From positions 3,162,001 through 3,226,000 of the forward strand of contig NZ_CP043661.1 in the NCBI RefSeq assembly GCF_014217565.1: a DNA stretch of 64,000 nt, written 5' to 3'. Below are positions 33,535 through 42,169 of the stretch, piece by piece. The DNA is from Kribbella qitaiheensis. Lineage in GTDB: Bacteria > Actinomycetota > Actinomycetes > Propionibacteriales > Kribbellaceae. The translations under genes were made by a program, and so were the position numbers. Positions within the stretch are counted from its first letter, which is position 1, and every line of letters starts with the position of its first letter. The notes beneath the pieces were generated by a model. That model saw only the letters and a program-made list of their open reading frames with translations. It did no database searches and was not told the origin of the DNA.

Positions 33535-35256
33535 ATGAAACAGCTACCTGTCGCCGATCCCGGCACTCCCGATCACCGTTCGCCTGCCCGCTACCTCTGG
33601 TGGGTGGCGCGCGGTCAGAAAGCCACGCTCGCGGGCGGGATGGCGTTCGGGATCCTCTGGATGGCGTCGCAGGCCTTCATCCCCGCGATCCTGGGCAAGG
33701 CGATCGACCAGGGCATCGCGGATCGCAACGGCGACCGGCTGTTGCAGTGGACCGCCGCGCTGGCGGCCGTCGGGATCCTGCAGGCGCTGGCCGGCATCAT
33801 GCGGCACCGGTACGCCGTGTCGAACTGGCTCTCCGCGGCGTACCGGACGGTCCAGGTGGTGACCCGGAAGTCGGCCGACCTCGGCGCGACGCTGCCGAAG
33901 AACCTGGCCACCGGTGAGGTGGTCAGCATCGGCGCGGGTGACCTCTCCTATGTCGGAAACCTGATGGAGGTCTGTGCCCGGTTCGCCGGATCGATCGTCT
34001 CCTTCGCCGTCGTCGCCTTCATCCTGCTGCAGTCCTCGACCGTGCTCGGCCTGGTCGTGCTGATCGGCGTGCCGGTGATGCTGTTCGCGCTCGGCCCGAT
34101 GCTGCGGCCGCTGCACAAGCAGCAGTTCGCCCAACGCCAGGCGGTCGGCGAGCTGAACTCGCTCGGCTCCGACATCGTCTCCGGCCTGCGCGTACTGCGC
34201 GGCATCGGCGGCGAGGACTCCTTCTCCCGGCGCTACCGCGCCGAGTCGCAGGTGGTCCGGCGGGCCGGTGTCCAGGTAGCCCGGATCCAGTCCGTCCTGG
34301 ATGCCGCCCAGGTCCTGCTGCCCGGCATCTTCGTGGTCTGCGTCGTCGGCCTGGGAGCCCACTTCGCGCTGCGGGGCGAGCTGAGCGCGGGCACGCTGGT
34401 CGCCTTCTACGGCTATGCGATGTTCCTGGTGCTGCCGCTGCGGACGGCGACCGAGTTCGCCAACGCGCTGATGCGTGGCCTGGTCGCGGCCGGCCGGGTG
34501 AACAGGGTGCTGGAGCTGACTCAGGAAGTGGTGGATCCGGCCGACCCGGTCCGGCTGCCGGAGCGCGGAGACCTGGTCGACCCGGTGTCCGGCATCCGTG
34601 CCCGGGACGGCCTGCTGACCGCGATCGTGTCCGCCGAGGCGGACAGCTTGGCGGTGCTGGCCGACCGACTCGGCCGGTACGACGACACCAGCGAGGCCCG
34701 GTACGGCGGGGTCACGCTCGCCAGCGCGACCCGGGCGGACGTGCGCAGGCGGATCCTGGTGAGCGACGTCGGCACCCAGCTGTTCACCGGCACCTTGCGC
34801 GACGAGCTCGACCCGGCCCACCGGCGTACGGACGATGAGCTGATGGCCGCGATCCGGACGGCGTCCGCCGAGGACGTGCTGGTCGCGTTGCCGGAAGGGC
34901 TCGACTCCGATGTCGAGGAGAAGGGCCGCTCCTTCTCCGGCGGGCAGCGGCAGCGGTTGGTCCTGGTCCGCGCGCTACTGGCCGACCCGTCGGTGCTGGT
35001 GCTGGTGGAGCCCACCTCCGCGGTGGACGCGCACACCGAGATGCGGATCGCGGAGCGGCTGGCGGAGCACCGGGCCGGCCGAAGCACCGTAGTACTGACT
35101 TCCAGCCCACTGCTGCTGGACCGGGTCGACGAGGTGATCTTCGTCGCCGCCGGGAGAGTGGTTGCCGTTGGCAAGCACCGGCAGCTGCTCGAGGAGCAAT
35201 CGCAGTACCGCGGGACAGTGACCAGAGAGACCGAGGACGAGGAGGTGCCGGCGTGA
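33535..35256 (+). CDS. ABC exporter half, degenerate nucleotide site
   Basis: A 573-residue half-transporter with six membrane helices (about residues 30-310) and a nucleotide-binding domain. The signature FSGGQRQRLVL near 467 is intact, but the Walker A position reads AIVSAEADSLAVLADRLG with no GxxGxGK(S/T), and Walker B is VLVLVEPTSA, lacking the Asp. It can contribute the signature but cannot bind ATP normally. It pairs with the next gene (GTGA overlap), as in heterodimeric exporters. Substrate unknown, perhaps a drug or lipid. GAGAGAG precedes the start. Confidence 0.92.
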   Translation: MKQLPVADPGTPDHRSPARYLWWVARGQKATLAGGMAFGILWMASQAFIPAILGKAIDQGIADRNGDRLLQWTAALAAVGILQALAGIMRHRYAVSNWLSAAYRTVQVVTRKSADLGATLPKNLATGEVVSIGAGDLSYVGNLMEVCARFAGSIVSFAVVAFILLQSSTVLGLVVLIGVPVMLFALGPMLRPLHKQQFAQRQAVGELNSLGSDIVSGLRVLRGIGGEDSFSRRYRAESQVVRRAGVQVARIQSVLDAAQVLLPGIFVVCVVGLGAHFALRGELSAGTLVAFYGYAMFLVLPLRTATEFANALMRGLVAAGRVNRVLELTQEVVDPADPVRLPERGDLVDPVSGIRARDGLLTAIVSAEADSLAVLADRLGRYDDTSEARYGGVTLASATRADVRRRILVSDVGTQLFTGTLRDELDPAHRRTDDELMAAIRTASAEDVLVALPEGLDSDVEEKGRSFSGGQRQRLVLVRALLADPSVLVLVEPTSAVDAHTEMRIAERLAEHRAGRSTVVLTSSPLLLDRVDEVIFVAAGRVVAVGKHRQLLEEQSQYRGTVTRETEDEEVPA

Positions 35257-36989
35257 GACAGATTCTGCCCGTCGCGAGTTCTGCCGACGTACGCCGGTAT
35301 GCCCGGGTCCTCGCTCGGCGGCACCCGCGCCCACTGCTGATCGCGTTGAGTCTGCACGGCCTGGCGGCGGTGTCCGGCCTGGCCGCGCCACGGTTGATCG
35401 GCGGGCTGGTCGAGGACGTCCGGAACGGCACCACCGCAGGCAAGGTCAACCAGGTGATCCTGGTGATCGCCGTCTTCGTGGTGGTGCAGTCATTGCTCAC
35501 CCGCTGGGCCCGGTATCGCTCCTTCGCGCTGGGCGAGCAGGTGCTGGCCGAGCTGCGCGAGGACTTCGTCGACAACGCATTGGCGCTGCCGATCGGCACG
35601 GTCGAGCGAGCCGGCACCGGCGACCTGCTGACCCGCACGTCGCGGGATGTGGACGCGTTGTCGAGGACAGTGCGGTTCGCCGTCCCGGAGACGATCGTGG
35701 CGTTCGTGACCGTGCTGTTCACGGTGGCGGCCGCGATGCTCGTCGGCGTCTGGGTGCTGGTCCCCGTGCTCGCGCTCGTCCCCGTGCTCGCGTTGAGCAC
35801 CAAGTGGTACTTGCGCCGCGCCAAGGACGGGTATCTGCGCGAGAACGCGGCGTACGCACAGTTGACGAGCTCGCTCGCCGAGACCGTCGAGGGTGCTCGC
35901 ACTGTTGAGGCACTGCAGCGGTACGACCAGCGCGTACAGCGTTCCGATGACGACATCCGCGGTTCGTACAACGCCGAGCGGTACACGTTGTTCCTCCGGA
36001 CCGTCTGGTTCCCGGTGGTCGAGATCGGCTACGTGGTTCCGGTGGTGGGAACGCTGTTGTTCGGCGGCTGGCTGCACCTCGGTGGGCACGTCTCGCTGGG
36101 CGCGGTCACGGCCGGCGTGCTCTACGTCAACCAGCTGATCGATCCGGTGGACCGGCTGATCTCCTGGATGGACGAGCTCCAGAGCGGTGGCGCCGCACTC
36201 GCCCGGCTGCTCGGCATCACCGACGTACCGGACGACCGGACCCCGTCGGGCCGTACGCCGGACGGCGAGCTGGTCGAGGCACGCGACGTCAGGTTCTCGT
36301 ACGTCGACGGGCGCGACGTCTTGCACGGCGTGGAGCTGACTGTCCAGCCGGGCGAGCGGATCGCCATGGTCGGGCCGTCCGGCGCGGGCAAGTCGACACT
36401 CGGCCGGCTGGTCGCGGGGATCCATCCGCCACGAACCGGCTCGGTGAGCGTCGGTGGGGTCGGGATGACCGAGCTGCCGTTGGACGATCTGCGCAAGCAG
36501 GTCGCGCTGGTCACCCAGGAGCACCACGTCTTCGTCGGCACGCTGCGGGACAACCTCTCGATGGCGCGCACGGACGCTTCCGACTCCGAACTGCTGGCTG
36601 CGTTGGAAGCAGTGGACGCGCGGGACTGGACGTTGGCGTTGCCGGACGGGCTCGACACGCGAGTCGGATCCGGGCAGCACGCGTTGACACCGGCCCAGGC
36701 ACAGCAGTTGGCGTTGGCTCGATTGGTGCTGGCCGACCCGCATACGTTGGTGCTCGACGAGGCGACCTCGTTGATCGACCCGCGCGCCGCGCGGCACATG
36801 GAGCGCTCGTTGGGCGCGGTGCTGGAGGGGCGCACCGTGATCGCGATCGCCCACCGGCTCTACACAGCCCATGACGCCGACCGGGTCGCCGTGGTCGAGG
36901 ACGGCCGGATCACCGAGCTGGGCAGCCACGACGAACTGGTCGCCCAGGACGGTTCCTACGCCGCATTGTGGCGCTCCTGGCACGGCTGA
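35253..36989 (+). CDS. ABC exporter half, ATP-hydrolysing partner
   Basis: A 578-residue half-transporter: six membrane helices, then Walker A MVGPSGAGKSTLGRLVAGI near 372, Walker B LVLDEATSL near 498 and the His switch AIAHRL. Its signature is ALTPAQAQQLALARL instead of LSGGQ. It therefore supplies the working Walker A and B while its partner supplies the good signature. The start is a GTG overlapping the upstream TGA. A strong terminator follows. Confidence 0.93.
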   Translation: MRQILPVASSADVRRYARVLARRHPRPLLIALSLHGLAAVSGLAAPRLIGGLVEDVRNGTTAGKVNQVILVIAVFVVVQSLLTRWARYRSFALGEQVLAELREDFVDNALALPIGTVERAGTGDLLTRTSRDVDALSRTVRFAVPETIVAFVTVLFTVAAAMLVGVWVLVPVLALVPVLALSTKWYLRRAKDGYLRENAAYAQLTSSLAETVEGARTVEALQRYDQRVQRSDDDIRGSYNAERYTLFLRTVWFPVVEIGYVVPVVGTLLFGGWLHLGGHVSLGAVTAGVLYVNQLIDPVDRLISWMDELQSGGAALARLLGITDVPDDRTPSGRTPDGELVEARDVRFSYVDGRDVLHGVELTVQPGERIAMVGPSGAGKSTLGRLVAGIHPPRTGSVSVGGVGMTELPLDDLRKQVALVTQEHHVFVGTLRDNLSMARTDASDSELLAALEAVDARDWTLALPDGLDTRVGSGQHALTPAQAQQLALARLVLADPHTLVLDEATSLIDPRAARHMERSLGAVLEGRTVIAIAHRLYTAHDADRVAVVEDGRITELGSHDELVAQDGSYAALWRSWHG

Positions 36990-37000
36990 CCGCACGAGTT

Positions 37001-37033
37001 GGCCCCGCCTTCCTGGCTCAGGAAGGCGGGGCC
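37001..37033. terminator. Bidirectional terminator
   Basis: Perfect 14-bp stem (37001-37014 with 37020-37033, loop GGCTC) between the convergent ABC exporter and Erm-like genes. Confidence 0.85.
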
Positions 37034-37037
37034 GTTG

Positions 37038-37601
37038 TCATTTTCGGGCCGTTCTGCGGACAGGACGGCGGATGAGCAGGACAGCTGAATCGACGTGTGG
37101 CGGTGGGGTGAAAGCCTTGCGAGGAAGGCGAATCCCGATCGACAGGTCGAAGTACCGCGACCAGCGGGCCGCACCCGGTGCGGCACCATTGGTCCACCGG
37201 TTCACCACGGCTCGTTGCAGGACGAGATCGGCCGAGACCAGGCGTGAGCCAGGCGCGAGCAACCTCTTCAGCAACGAGGTGGAGACACCGTACGGCGGGC
37301 TGGAGACCACCCGGAACGGTCTGCTGGGCAACCGGAGATCGGCAGCATCAGCACGAACCACCGTCACCGGTGCGTCCGCGAACCGCCGGCGCAACCGGTC
37401 GGCACGACCAGGGTGGAGCTCCACGGCGACCACCTGGGCTCCGGCCCGGACCAGCGGCGCGGTCAACGCGCCGAGGCCGGCTCCGACGTCGAGGACGAGT
37501 TCCCCGGGAGTGACCCCGGCGGCGTCCACGACCCGCTGAGCCCAACGACTATCGAGCGGATGCCATCCCCAGGCACCCCGCGCCTGCCCGTAGCCGGGCA
37601 C
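37038..37601 (-). CDS. Erm(37)-like 23S rRNA adenine methyltransferase
   Basis: A 187-residue member of the RrnaAD/Erm family that methylates an adenine in 23S rRNA and can confer macrolide-lincosamide-streptogramin resistance. Motifs: GAWGWHPLDSRWAQRVVDAA at the start, SAM motif I LVLDVGAGLGALTAPLV, AVELHPGRADRLRRRF, catalytic SSPPYGVSTSLL (family (N)PPY), SADLVLQRAVVNRW and LPRKAFTPPPHVDSAVL. Length and the AWGWH start resemble the short mycobacterial Erm(37) rather than the longer Erm. The motif IV first residue is Ser where Asn is usual. The start is a GTG. Its neighbour is an ABC exporter. Confidence 0.85.
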   Translation of the reverse strand: MPGYGQARGAWGWHPLDSRWAQRVVDAAGVTPGELVLDVGAGLGALTAPLVRAGAQVVAVELHPGRADRLRRRFADAPVTVVRADAADLRLPSRPFRVVSSPPYGVSTSLLKRLLAPGSRLVSADLVLQRAVVNRWTNGAAPGAARWSRYFDLSIGIRLPRKAFTPPPHVDSAVLLIRRPVRRTARK

Positions 37602-37752
37602 GACGAACCATCACGAAGCAGTTGATAGACATACCCCGACTCTAAAACCCAAGACTCTCCTATCTCAAAGGCTTTCCGCCTCCGCCTCCGCATCCGTCGC
37701 CGTCGCCGATGCCGCCCGGGCGCCGACTCGGAGAGCCGTCTCCTAGGTTGAC

Positions 37753-38215
37753 TCAGAGTGTCGACGGGGCTGCGTCGAGGGACTGCACAGCTTGGCGGGT
37801 GCGCTGCTCGGCGAGTTCCAGTCGTGCCTTCTTCTTTGTTGGCAGACCCGGCTTCGCGAGCTCACGCCGTACGTCGAGAACGCGGACCGCGCCCGGCTCC
37901 TCCGGGTTCGGGAACGACACCGTCGGGAACCAGGTCGTCCAGCAGATCCAGCAAAGTCCGGAACCGTGTCCGTCACCAGCAGCGGCGCGTACCCGGCCTG
38001 CTGCACCTTCCAGTGACCATCGCCGACCGGCGCGAAGGTGAAGCGAACGAGAAGACCCTCCGACTTCCGGCTACCCGGTTCCCGATGCGCGGCCGCGAGA
38101 TTGCCCAGCCCGTAGGCGACCCACTTGCCGTTGATCTCCTGCATCGGCTGTACGACGTGCGCGTGGTGGCCCGCGTTCGTGGTCCCCACTGGAAAGGGGT
38201 GGTCGCACCAGGAGC
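37753..38215 (-). pseudogene. CapA-family fragment, 5'-truncated and frameshifted
   Basis: Remnant of a CapA (poly-gamma-glutamate synthesis type) metallophosphatase-like protein. VGTTNAGHHAHVVQPMQEI and NGKWVAYGLGNLAA are characteristic. After LLVTDT the frame shifts to RTLLDLLDDLVP, then again to VSFPNPEEPGAVRVLDVRRE, ending at a TGA at 37755-37753. The N-terminal two thirds are absent: similarity ends near 38200, where the promoter of the divergent map gene begins. Not functional. The first catalytic region has been lost by deletion or rearrangement. Confidence 0.68.
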
Positions 38216-38243
38216 GTGATAATAGTACCGGTATAACTATCAC
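38216..38243 (+). promoter_or_regulatory. Palindromic element upstream of map
   Basis: A 28-base imperfect palindrome: outer arms GTGATA/TATCAC and the perfect core TACCGGTA (38226-38233). It ends 21 bases before the map start and contains the AT-rich TATAAC, which could be a -10 box. A candidate operator for an unidentified regulator. Confidence 0.4.
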
Positions 38244-38264
38244 GTGAAGTTGAGGAAGAAGCTG

Positions 38265-39032
38265 ATGGTCGAACTGAAGACGGCGGCAGAGATCGAGCAG
38301 ATGCGCACCGCCGGCAAGGTGGTCGGCGCGGCGCTGACCGCGGTGAAGAAGCAGGCCGCTGTCGGTGTCTCGCTGCGCGAACTGGACGAGGTGGCTCGCG
38401 ACGTACTGCGATCCGCCGGGGCCGTGTCGCTGTTCGACGGGTATCAGCCGGGGTTCGCGACCAACCCGTTCCGCGGCGTGATCTGCACGTCGGTCAACGA
38501 CGCCGTCCTGCACGGCCTGCCGAGCGAGCTACGCCTGGCCGACGGCGACCTGCTGAACGTCGACTGCGGAGCCTCGATCGACGGTTGGTGCGCCGACTCG
38601 GCCACCAGTTTCGTCGTCGGTACACCGAACGCCGACGATCTGGAGCTGATCGCCGCCACCGAGCAGGCGCTCGCAGCGGGGATCGCCGCGGCGGTTCCGG
38701 GTGCCCGCATGGGCGACATCGGCGCCGCGATCGGCGAGGTCGGCCACAAAGCGGGCGTCGGCACCAACCTGGACTTCGGCGGCCACGGCATCGGCCGGAG
38801 CATGCACGAAGAACCGCACGTCCCGAACGGCGGCCAACCGGGCCGCGGCCTGAAGCTCCGCCCCGGACACGTGATTGCCATCGAACCCTGGTTCTGGCAC
38901 GGCCCCGGCTCGGTCTACGTCATCGACGAAGACGGCTGGACCCTCCGCTCCGCCGACAAAACCCGAGGTGCCCACGCCGAACACACCGTCGCCATCACCG
39001 ACTCCGGCCCCCAAATCCTCACCAGCCGCTAA
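38265..39032 (+). CDS. map: Methionine aminopeptidase, type I
   Basis: Removes the initiator methionine from nascent proteins. The 255-residue enzyme has LKTAAEIEQMRTAGKVVGAA at the start, metal ligands in NVDCGASIDGWCADSATSF (two Asp), FGGHGIGRSMHEEPHV (His) and IAIEPWF (Glu), with the last Glu in HAEHTVAIT. The ATG at 38265 follows GAGGAAG; a GTG at 38244 is in frame but has no site. It probably is one of several map copies, as it is not next to adk or secY. Confidence 0.93.
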   Translation: MVELKTAAEIEQMRTAGKVVGAALTAVKKQAAVGVSLRELDEVARDVLRSAGAVSLFDGYQPGFATNPFRGVICTSVNDAVLHGLPSELRLADGDLLNVDCGASIDGWCADSATSFVVGTPNADDLELIAATEQALAAGIAAAVPGARMGDIGAAIGEVGHKAGVGTNLDFGGHGIGRSMHEEPHVPNGGQPGRGLKLRPGHVIAIEPWFWHGPGSVYVIDEDGWTLRSADKTRGAHAEHTVAITDSGPQILTSR

Positions 39033-39033
39033 C

Positions 39034-39330
39034 CCACCCTCGCCGGCAACAACAACCAGCCATCCCACCCACCTCCTCCGTCGGCGCTCCCATCGACCCC
39101 AGCCGCTGACAACAGCAGGCGGGTCCGCCGAGAGCCACACGCAACCGGCGCCAGGCGCGCAACGAGGACGTCATCCGACCACCCTCGTCGGCAACGACCA
39201 GCTAACCCACGCACGTCCTCCGTCGACACTGCCACCCACCCCATAGGCGCGACTCCTACGTCGCCGCTGACAACAGCAGGCGGTGCGTCGGCCGCGCGCA
39301 CTACCAGGGACGGGCGCGTGATGAAGGTGT
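39034..39330. repeat. Imperfect tandem duplication in a gene-free region
   Basis: Two related units of about 150 bases follow map: CCACCCTCGCCGGCAAC at 39034 recurs as CCACCCTCGTCGGCAAC at 39179, each followed by CTCCTCCGTCG or GTCCTCCGTCG and then CCGCTGACAACAGCAGGCGG. The units have drifted, so the duplication is not recent. The remaining bases to 39598 hold no supportable gene; on the minus strand 39350-39478 read GELRGLPRRDGQLADTLVAA then AVCAAEELRRLTYPPP, which may be a protein relic of unknown family. Confidence 0.5.
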
Positions 39331-39598
39331 CGGCCGACCACCGGTGGTGGCGGGTAGGTGAGCCGGCGCAACTCCTCGGCGGCGCACACGGCCGCGGCGA
39401 CGAGAGTGTCGGCCAACTGCCCGTCCCGGCGGGGTAGGCCACGCAGCTCCCCCGGCGGCACCCGCGACTGCGGGCGGGCGGCTCAGCCGTGCTGGTCGTG
39501 GCGGTCGGGCAGTGGCGGCGTCCCGGGCGGTCCTGAGTTCGTGGCGGGCAAGTCAGTGCGTTCGCCGTACCGCCCGGCGGTGGGTGCTGGTGAGGGGC

Positions 39599-40774
39599 TT
39601 AGGTGGTGTGGAGGGTTCGGAAACTGGTGGGGTCTGCTGGGTCTCGGTCGGCTACTTGGATTGGGGGCGTGGGCCATTGGTAGGTGGGGATGGACGGGGT
39701 GCGGGTGAAGGTGATTCGGGCTCGGGTGCCTTCGACTTCTAGGTGGGGCCAGGAGGTGGCTATGCGGGTTCGGGTTGGGCCGTGAGTACGGAGTATTTCG
39801 GCGAGTACGGCGATGGTGTCGTAGCCCTCGAAGGCTACGAAGGAAGGGGGTTCGGGTAACAGCTTGCGGAGGGCGGTGTCGACTTGGGTGCCGAGGGGGG
39901 TTAGGTGTTCGGGTAGGTAGCGGAGGAAGGGGATTGCGGCGCCGTCGGTGCCCAGCAGAGTTGCCCATTCCGAGAACTCTGGTTGGCCGGCTGGGGCGCC
40001 GATCAAGAGTTCGGCCAGGCGGGGATCGTGGCGGATGGCCTTGACGAGTGGAACCGCTGGGTCTGGGTGGCCGACCAGTAGGAGAAGGGCTGTTGTGCGG
40101 TTGTTGGCTAGTTCGTCGCAGACGGCCGTGGGGGTTAGTGCGCGCAGGTCGAGTTCGGTGACGGTGCCACCGCGTGGGGTGAGGTAGTCCCGCAGGATGG
40201 TGAGGCCGGATGCCCAGTAGATGCTTGACTGGGTTGCGACGGCTATTTGGCTGTGGCCAGAGTTGAGTAGGAAGTCTGCGTAGAGCTGCCAGCCGCGGGA
40301 TTGTGGCGGGGCTAGGCGCGCGACCCAGTCTGTTGGTTGTTCGGTGAGTGCGTCGAGGACCGCTGACGAGCAGAGAAACGGCAGGCCGAGGGCGTCCGCT
40401 CTGGTGGCAGCGGCGCGGGCGACGACGCTGTGATACTCCCCGGCTAAGGCAGCAACGCCTAGGCGGTCCAGCTCGTCTACCGCCGCTACGGCCTTTTGTG
40501 GATCGGCTGCGGTGTCTCTGACCAGCAGTTCGAGTGGGGTGCCGGCGATGCCGCCGGCGTCGTTGACATCGCGAACGGCCAACTCGAGTCCGGCTAGGAG
40601 GTGTTGCCCTGCCTCTACCCAGCCAGGCCGAGTGAGCGGGACGAGAGCGCCGATCCGGATAGCTGATCCGTCGAGACCAGGCGGCGAGGGCTCCGATGGC
40701 GGCGAGGACTGCGACGGCAGCGAGGGCGGTGATGGTGGCGAGGGCGGTGATGGCAGCGATCGTGGCGTGCTCAT
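39599..40774 (-). CDS. Periplasmic-binding-protein-like protein without a signal peptide
   Basis: A 391-residue protein with the type I periplasmic-binding fold of branched-chain amino acid receptors: IRIGALVPLTRPGWVEAGQH, LAGLELAVRDVNDAGGIAGT, AVAALAGEYHSVVARAAATR and SFVAFEGYDTIAVLAEILR. The first 40 residues are a Ser-Pro repeat (SPPSPPSPPSLPSQSS) rather than a signal peptide, and no transporter genes adjoin. GGGAGAGG eight bases upstream supports the ATG at 40774. It may be a cytoplasmic ligand sensor like AmiC, or exported by an unrecognised route. Confidence 0.82.
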   Translation of the reverse strand: MSTPRSLPSPPSPPSPPSLPSQSSPPSEPSPPGLDGSAIRIGALVPLTRPGWVEAGQHLLAGLELAVRDVNDAGGIAGTPLELLVRDTAADPQKAVAAVDELDRLGVAALAGEYHSVVARAAATRADALGLPFLCSSAVLDALTEQPTDWVARLAPPQSRGWQLYADFLLNSGHSQIAVATQSSIYWASGLTILRDYLTPRGGTVTELDLRALTPTAVCDELANNRTTALLLLVGHPDPAVPLVKAIRHDPRLAELLIGAPAGQPEFSEWATLLGTDGAAIPFLRYLPEHLTPLGTQVDTALRKLLPEPPSFVAFEGYDTIAVLAEILRTHGPTRTRIATSWPHLEVEGTRARITFTRTPSIPTYQWPTPPIQVADRDPADPTSFRTLHTT

Positions 40775-40908
40775 GAGTTGGCCTCTCCCGGCTGACGAGT
40801 CGGACGCAGTGCCCCGATCGCACAGTGGCGTCGGTCGCAGATGACCTGATCACACAGCGCCGAAGCCCGGCGAGCAACCGCTTTTCAGATCACCTGGCGG
40901 CCATGGTT

Positions 40909-42054
40909 CTAGAAAAGCGTGTCCTGGCTGAGGTCCGGGGTGGCTGGTGGGACAGGGGCCGGTGCCTTGCGGGGACCTCGGAAGCGAGCCCGGGTGGGGT
41001 CCGGTTCTCCCCAGCCGGAGTCTGAGCCTTGGCCTGGAATCTCGACGATGCCCAGCCGCTTGGTGGGGGTGACCGGTTCGCTGTCGGAGCGAGAGCGGTG
41101 GCGGGAGGAGGAGCCGAAGCCATGTTTGTCAAGGAGAGGGCGGACCTTCGCCTCGAAGTCGCGGCGGAAGCTCGGTGAGGCGTTCGCACCCCGCGAGTAG
41201 AGCTGCTCATAGCGTGAAACCAGGTCTGGACGCTCCTGGGCGAGCCAACCCATGAACCATTCCTTCACGCCCGGCCTCAGATGCAGGACGAGCGTCGTCA
41301 CCCCGGTCGCGCCCGCCTCCGCCAGCTCACCCAGCAGCTCGTCCAGTTGCTCAGCAGAATCGGTCATCCACGGCAGCACCGGCGCCACCATCACGCCGCA
41401 CGGCAGGCCGGCTGAACGCACTGCCCGGATCAGGTCCAGACGGCCGCGCACCGACGGCACGCCAGGCTCGAGACGCTTGCGGAGCTCCTCGTCCCCCAGC
41501 GCCAAGGAGATACCGATCCCGACCGGCACCCGCTCGGCCACTTCCGTCAGCAGCGAGAGGTCGCGCTTGAGCAACGTCCCCTTCGTCAGGATCGACAACG
41601 GCGTACCGGAATCCGCCAGCGCCTCGATGATTCCCGGCATCAGCCGGTAGCGCCCCTCCGCCCGCTGGTACGGGTCGGTATTGGTGCCGAGGGCAACTTG
41701 GTCACCACGCCACGAGGGCCGCGCCAGCTCCCTGCGGAGTACGTCGGCGACGTTCGTCTTGACCACGATCTGCTGGTCGAAATCCAGGCCCTGGTCCAAT
41801 TCCAGGTAGCGATGGCTCGGACGCGCGAAGCAGTACCGGCAGGCGTGCGTGCAACCGCGGTACGGATTGACCGTCCAGTTGAACGGCAGCCCGGACCCGG
41901 GCACCGAGTTCAGCGCCGACCGCGCCAGCACCTCGTGGAACGTCACGCCACGGAACTCCGGCGTCGTCACACTCCGCACCAGGCCCGCGATCGACCCCAG
42001 CCCCGGCAACGTCCCCGGCGTTTCCTTGTCGATCTGCTGTCCAGCCCATCGCAT
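40909..42054 (-). CDS. Rv2578c-type radical SAM protein
   Basis: A 381-residue radical SAM enzyme: the cluster motif CTHACRYCFARPSHRYLELD (CxxxCxxC) near residue 68, GTNTDPYQRAEGRYRLMPGI, LSILTKGTLLKRDLSLL and VAPVLPWMTDS. It is related to spore photoproduct lyase-like proteins. The start MRWAGQQ at 42054 matches the start of mycobacterial Rv2578c. A LexA-type box sits 11 bases upstream, so the gene is probably induced by DNA damage. The tail after about 310 is basic and Pro-rich. The substrate is unknown, perhaps damaged DNA. Confidence 0.9.
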   Translation of the reverse strand: MRWAGQQIDKETPGTLPGLGSIAGLVRSVTTPEFRGVTFHEVLARSALNSVPGSGLPFNWTVNPYRGCTHACRYCFARPSHRYLELDQGLDFDQQIVVKTNVADVLRRELARPSWRGDQVALGTNTDPYQRAEGRYRLMPGIIEALADSGTPLSILTKGTLLKRDLSLLTEVAERVPVGIGISLALGDEELRKRLEPGVPSVRGRLDLIRAVRSAGLPCGVMVAPVLPWMTDSAEQLDELLGELAEAGATGVTTLVLHLRPGVKEWFMGWLAQERPDLVSRYEQLYSRGANASPSFRRDFEAKVRPLLDKHGFGSSSRHRSRSDSEPVTPTKRLGIVEIPGQGSDSGWGEPDPTRARFRGPRKAPAPVPPATPDLSQDTLF

Positions 42055-42064
42055 GGATGATAGT

Positions 42065-42078
42065 CGAACACATGTTCG
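42065..42078 (-). promoter_or_regulatory. LexA (SOS) box
   Basis: CGAACACATGTTCG is a perfect CGAAC-N4-GTTCG dyad, matching the actinobacterial/Bacillus SOS box, and lies just before the start of the radical SAM gene. Confidence 0.75.
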
Positions 42079-42169
42079 CCGCGCTTTCAAGGCCAGCGGT
42101 TCCCGACGTTGTCACCTTCCGTAATCGTCGTCCGTGACCTACTGTCACAAGAAGAGACCGGGGGATCCG

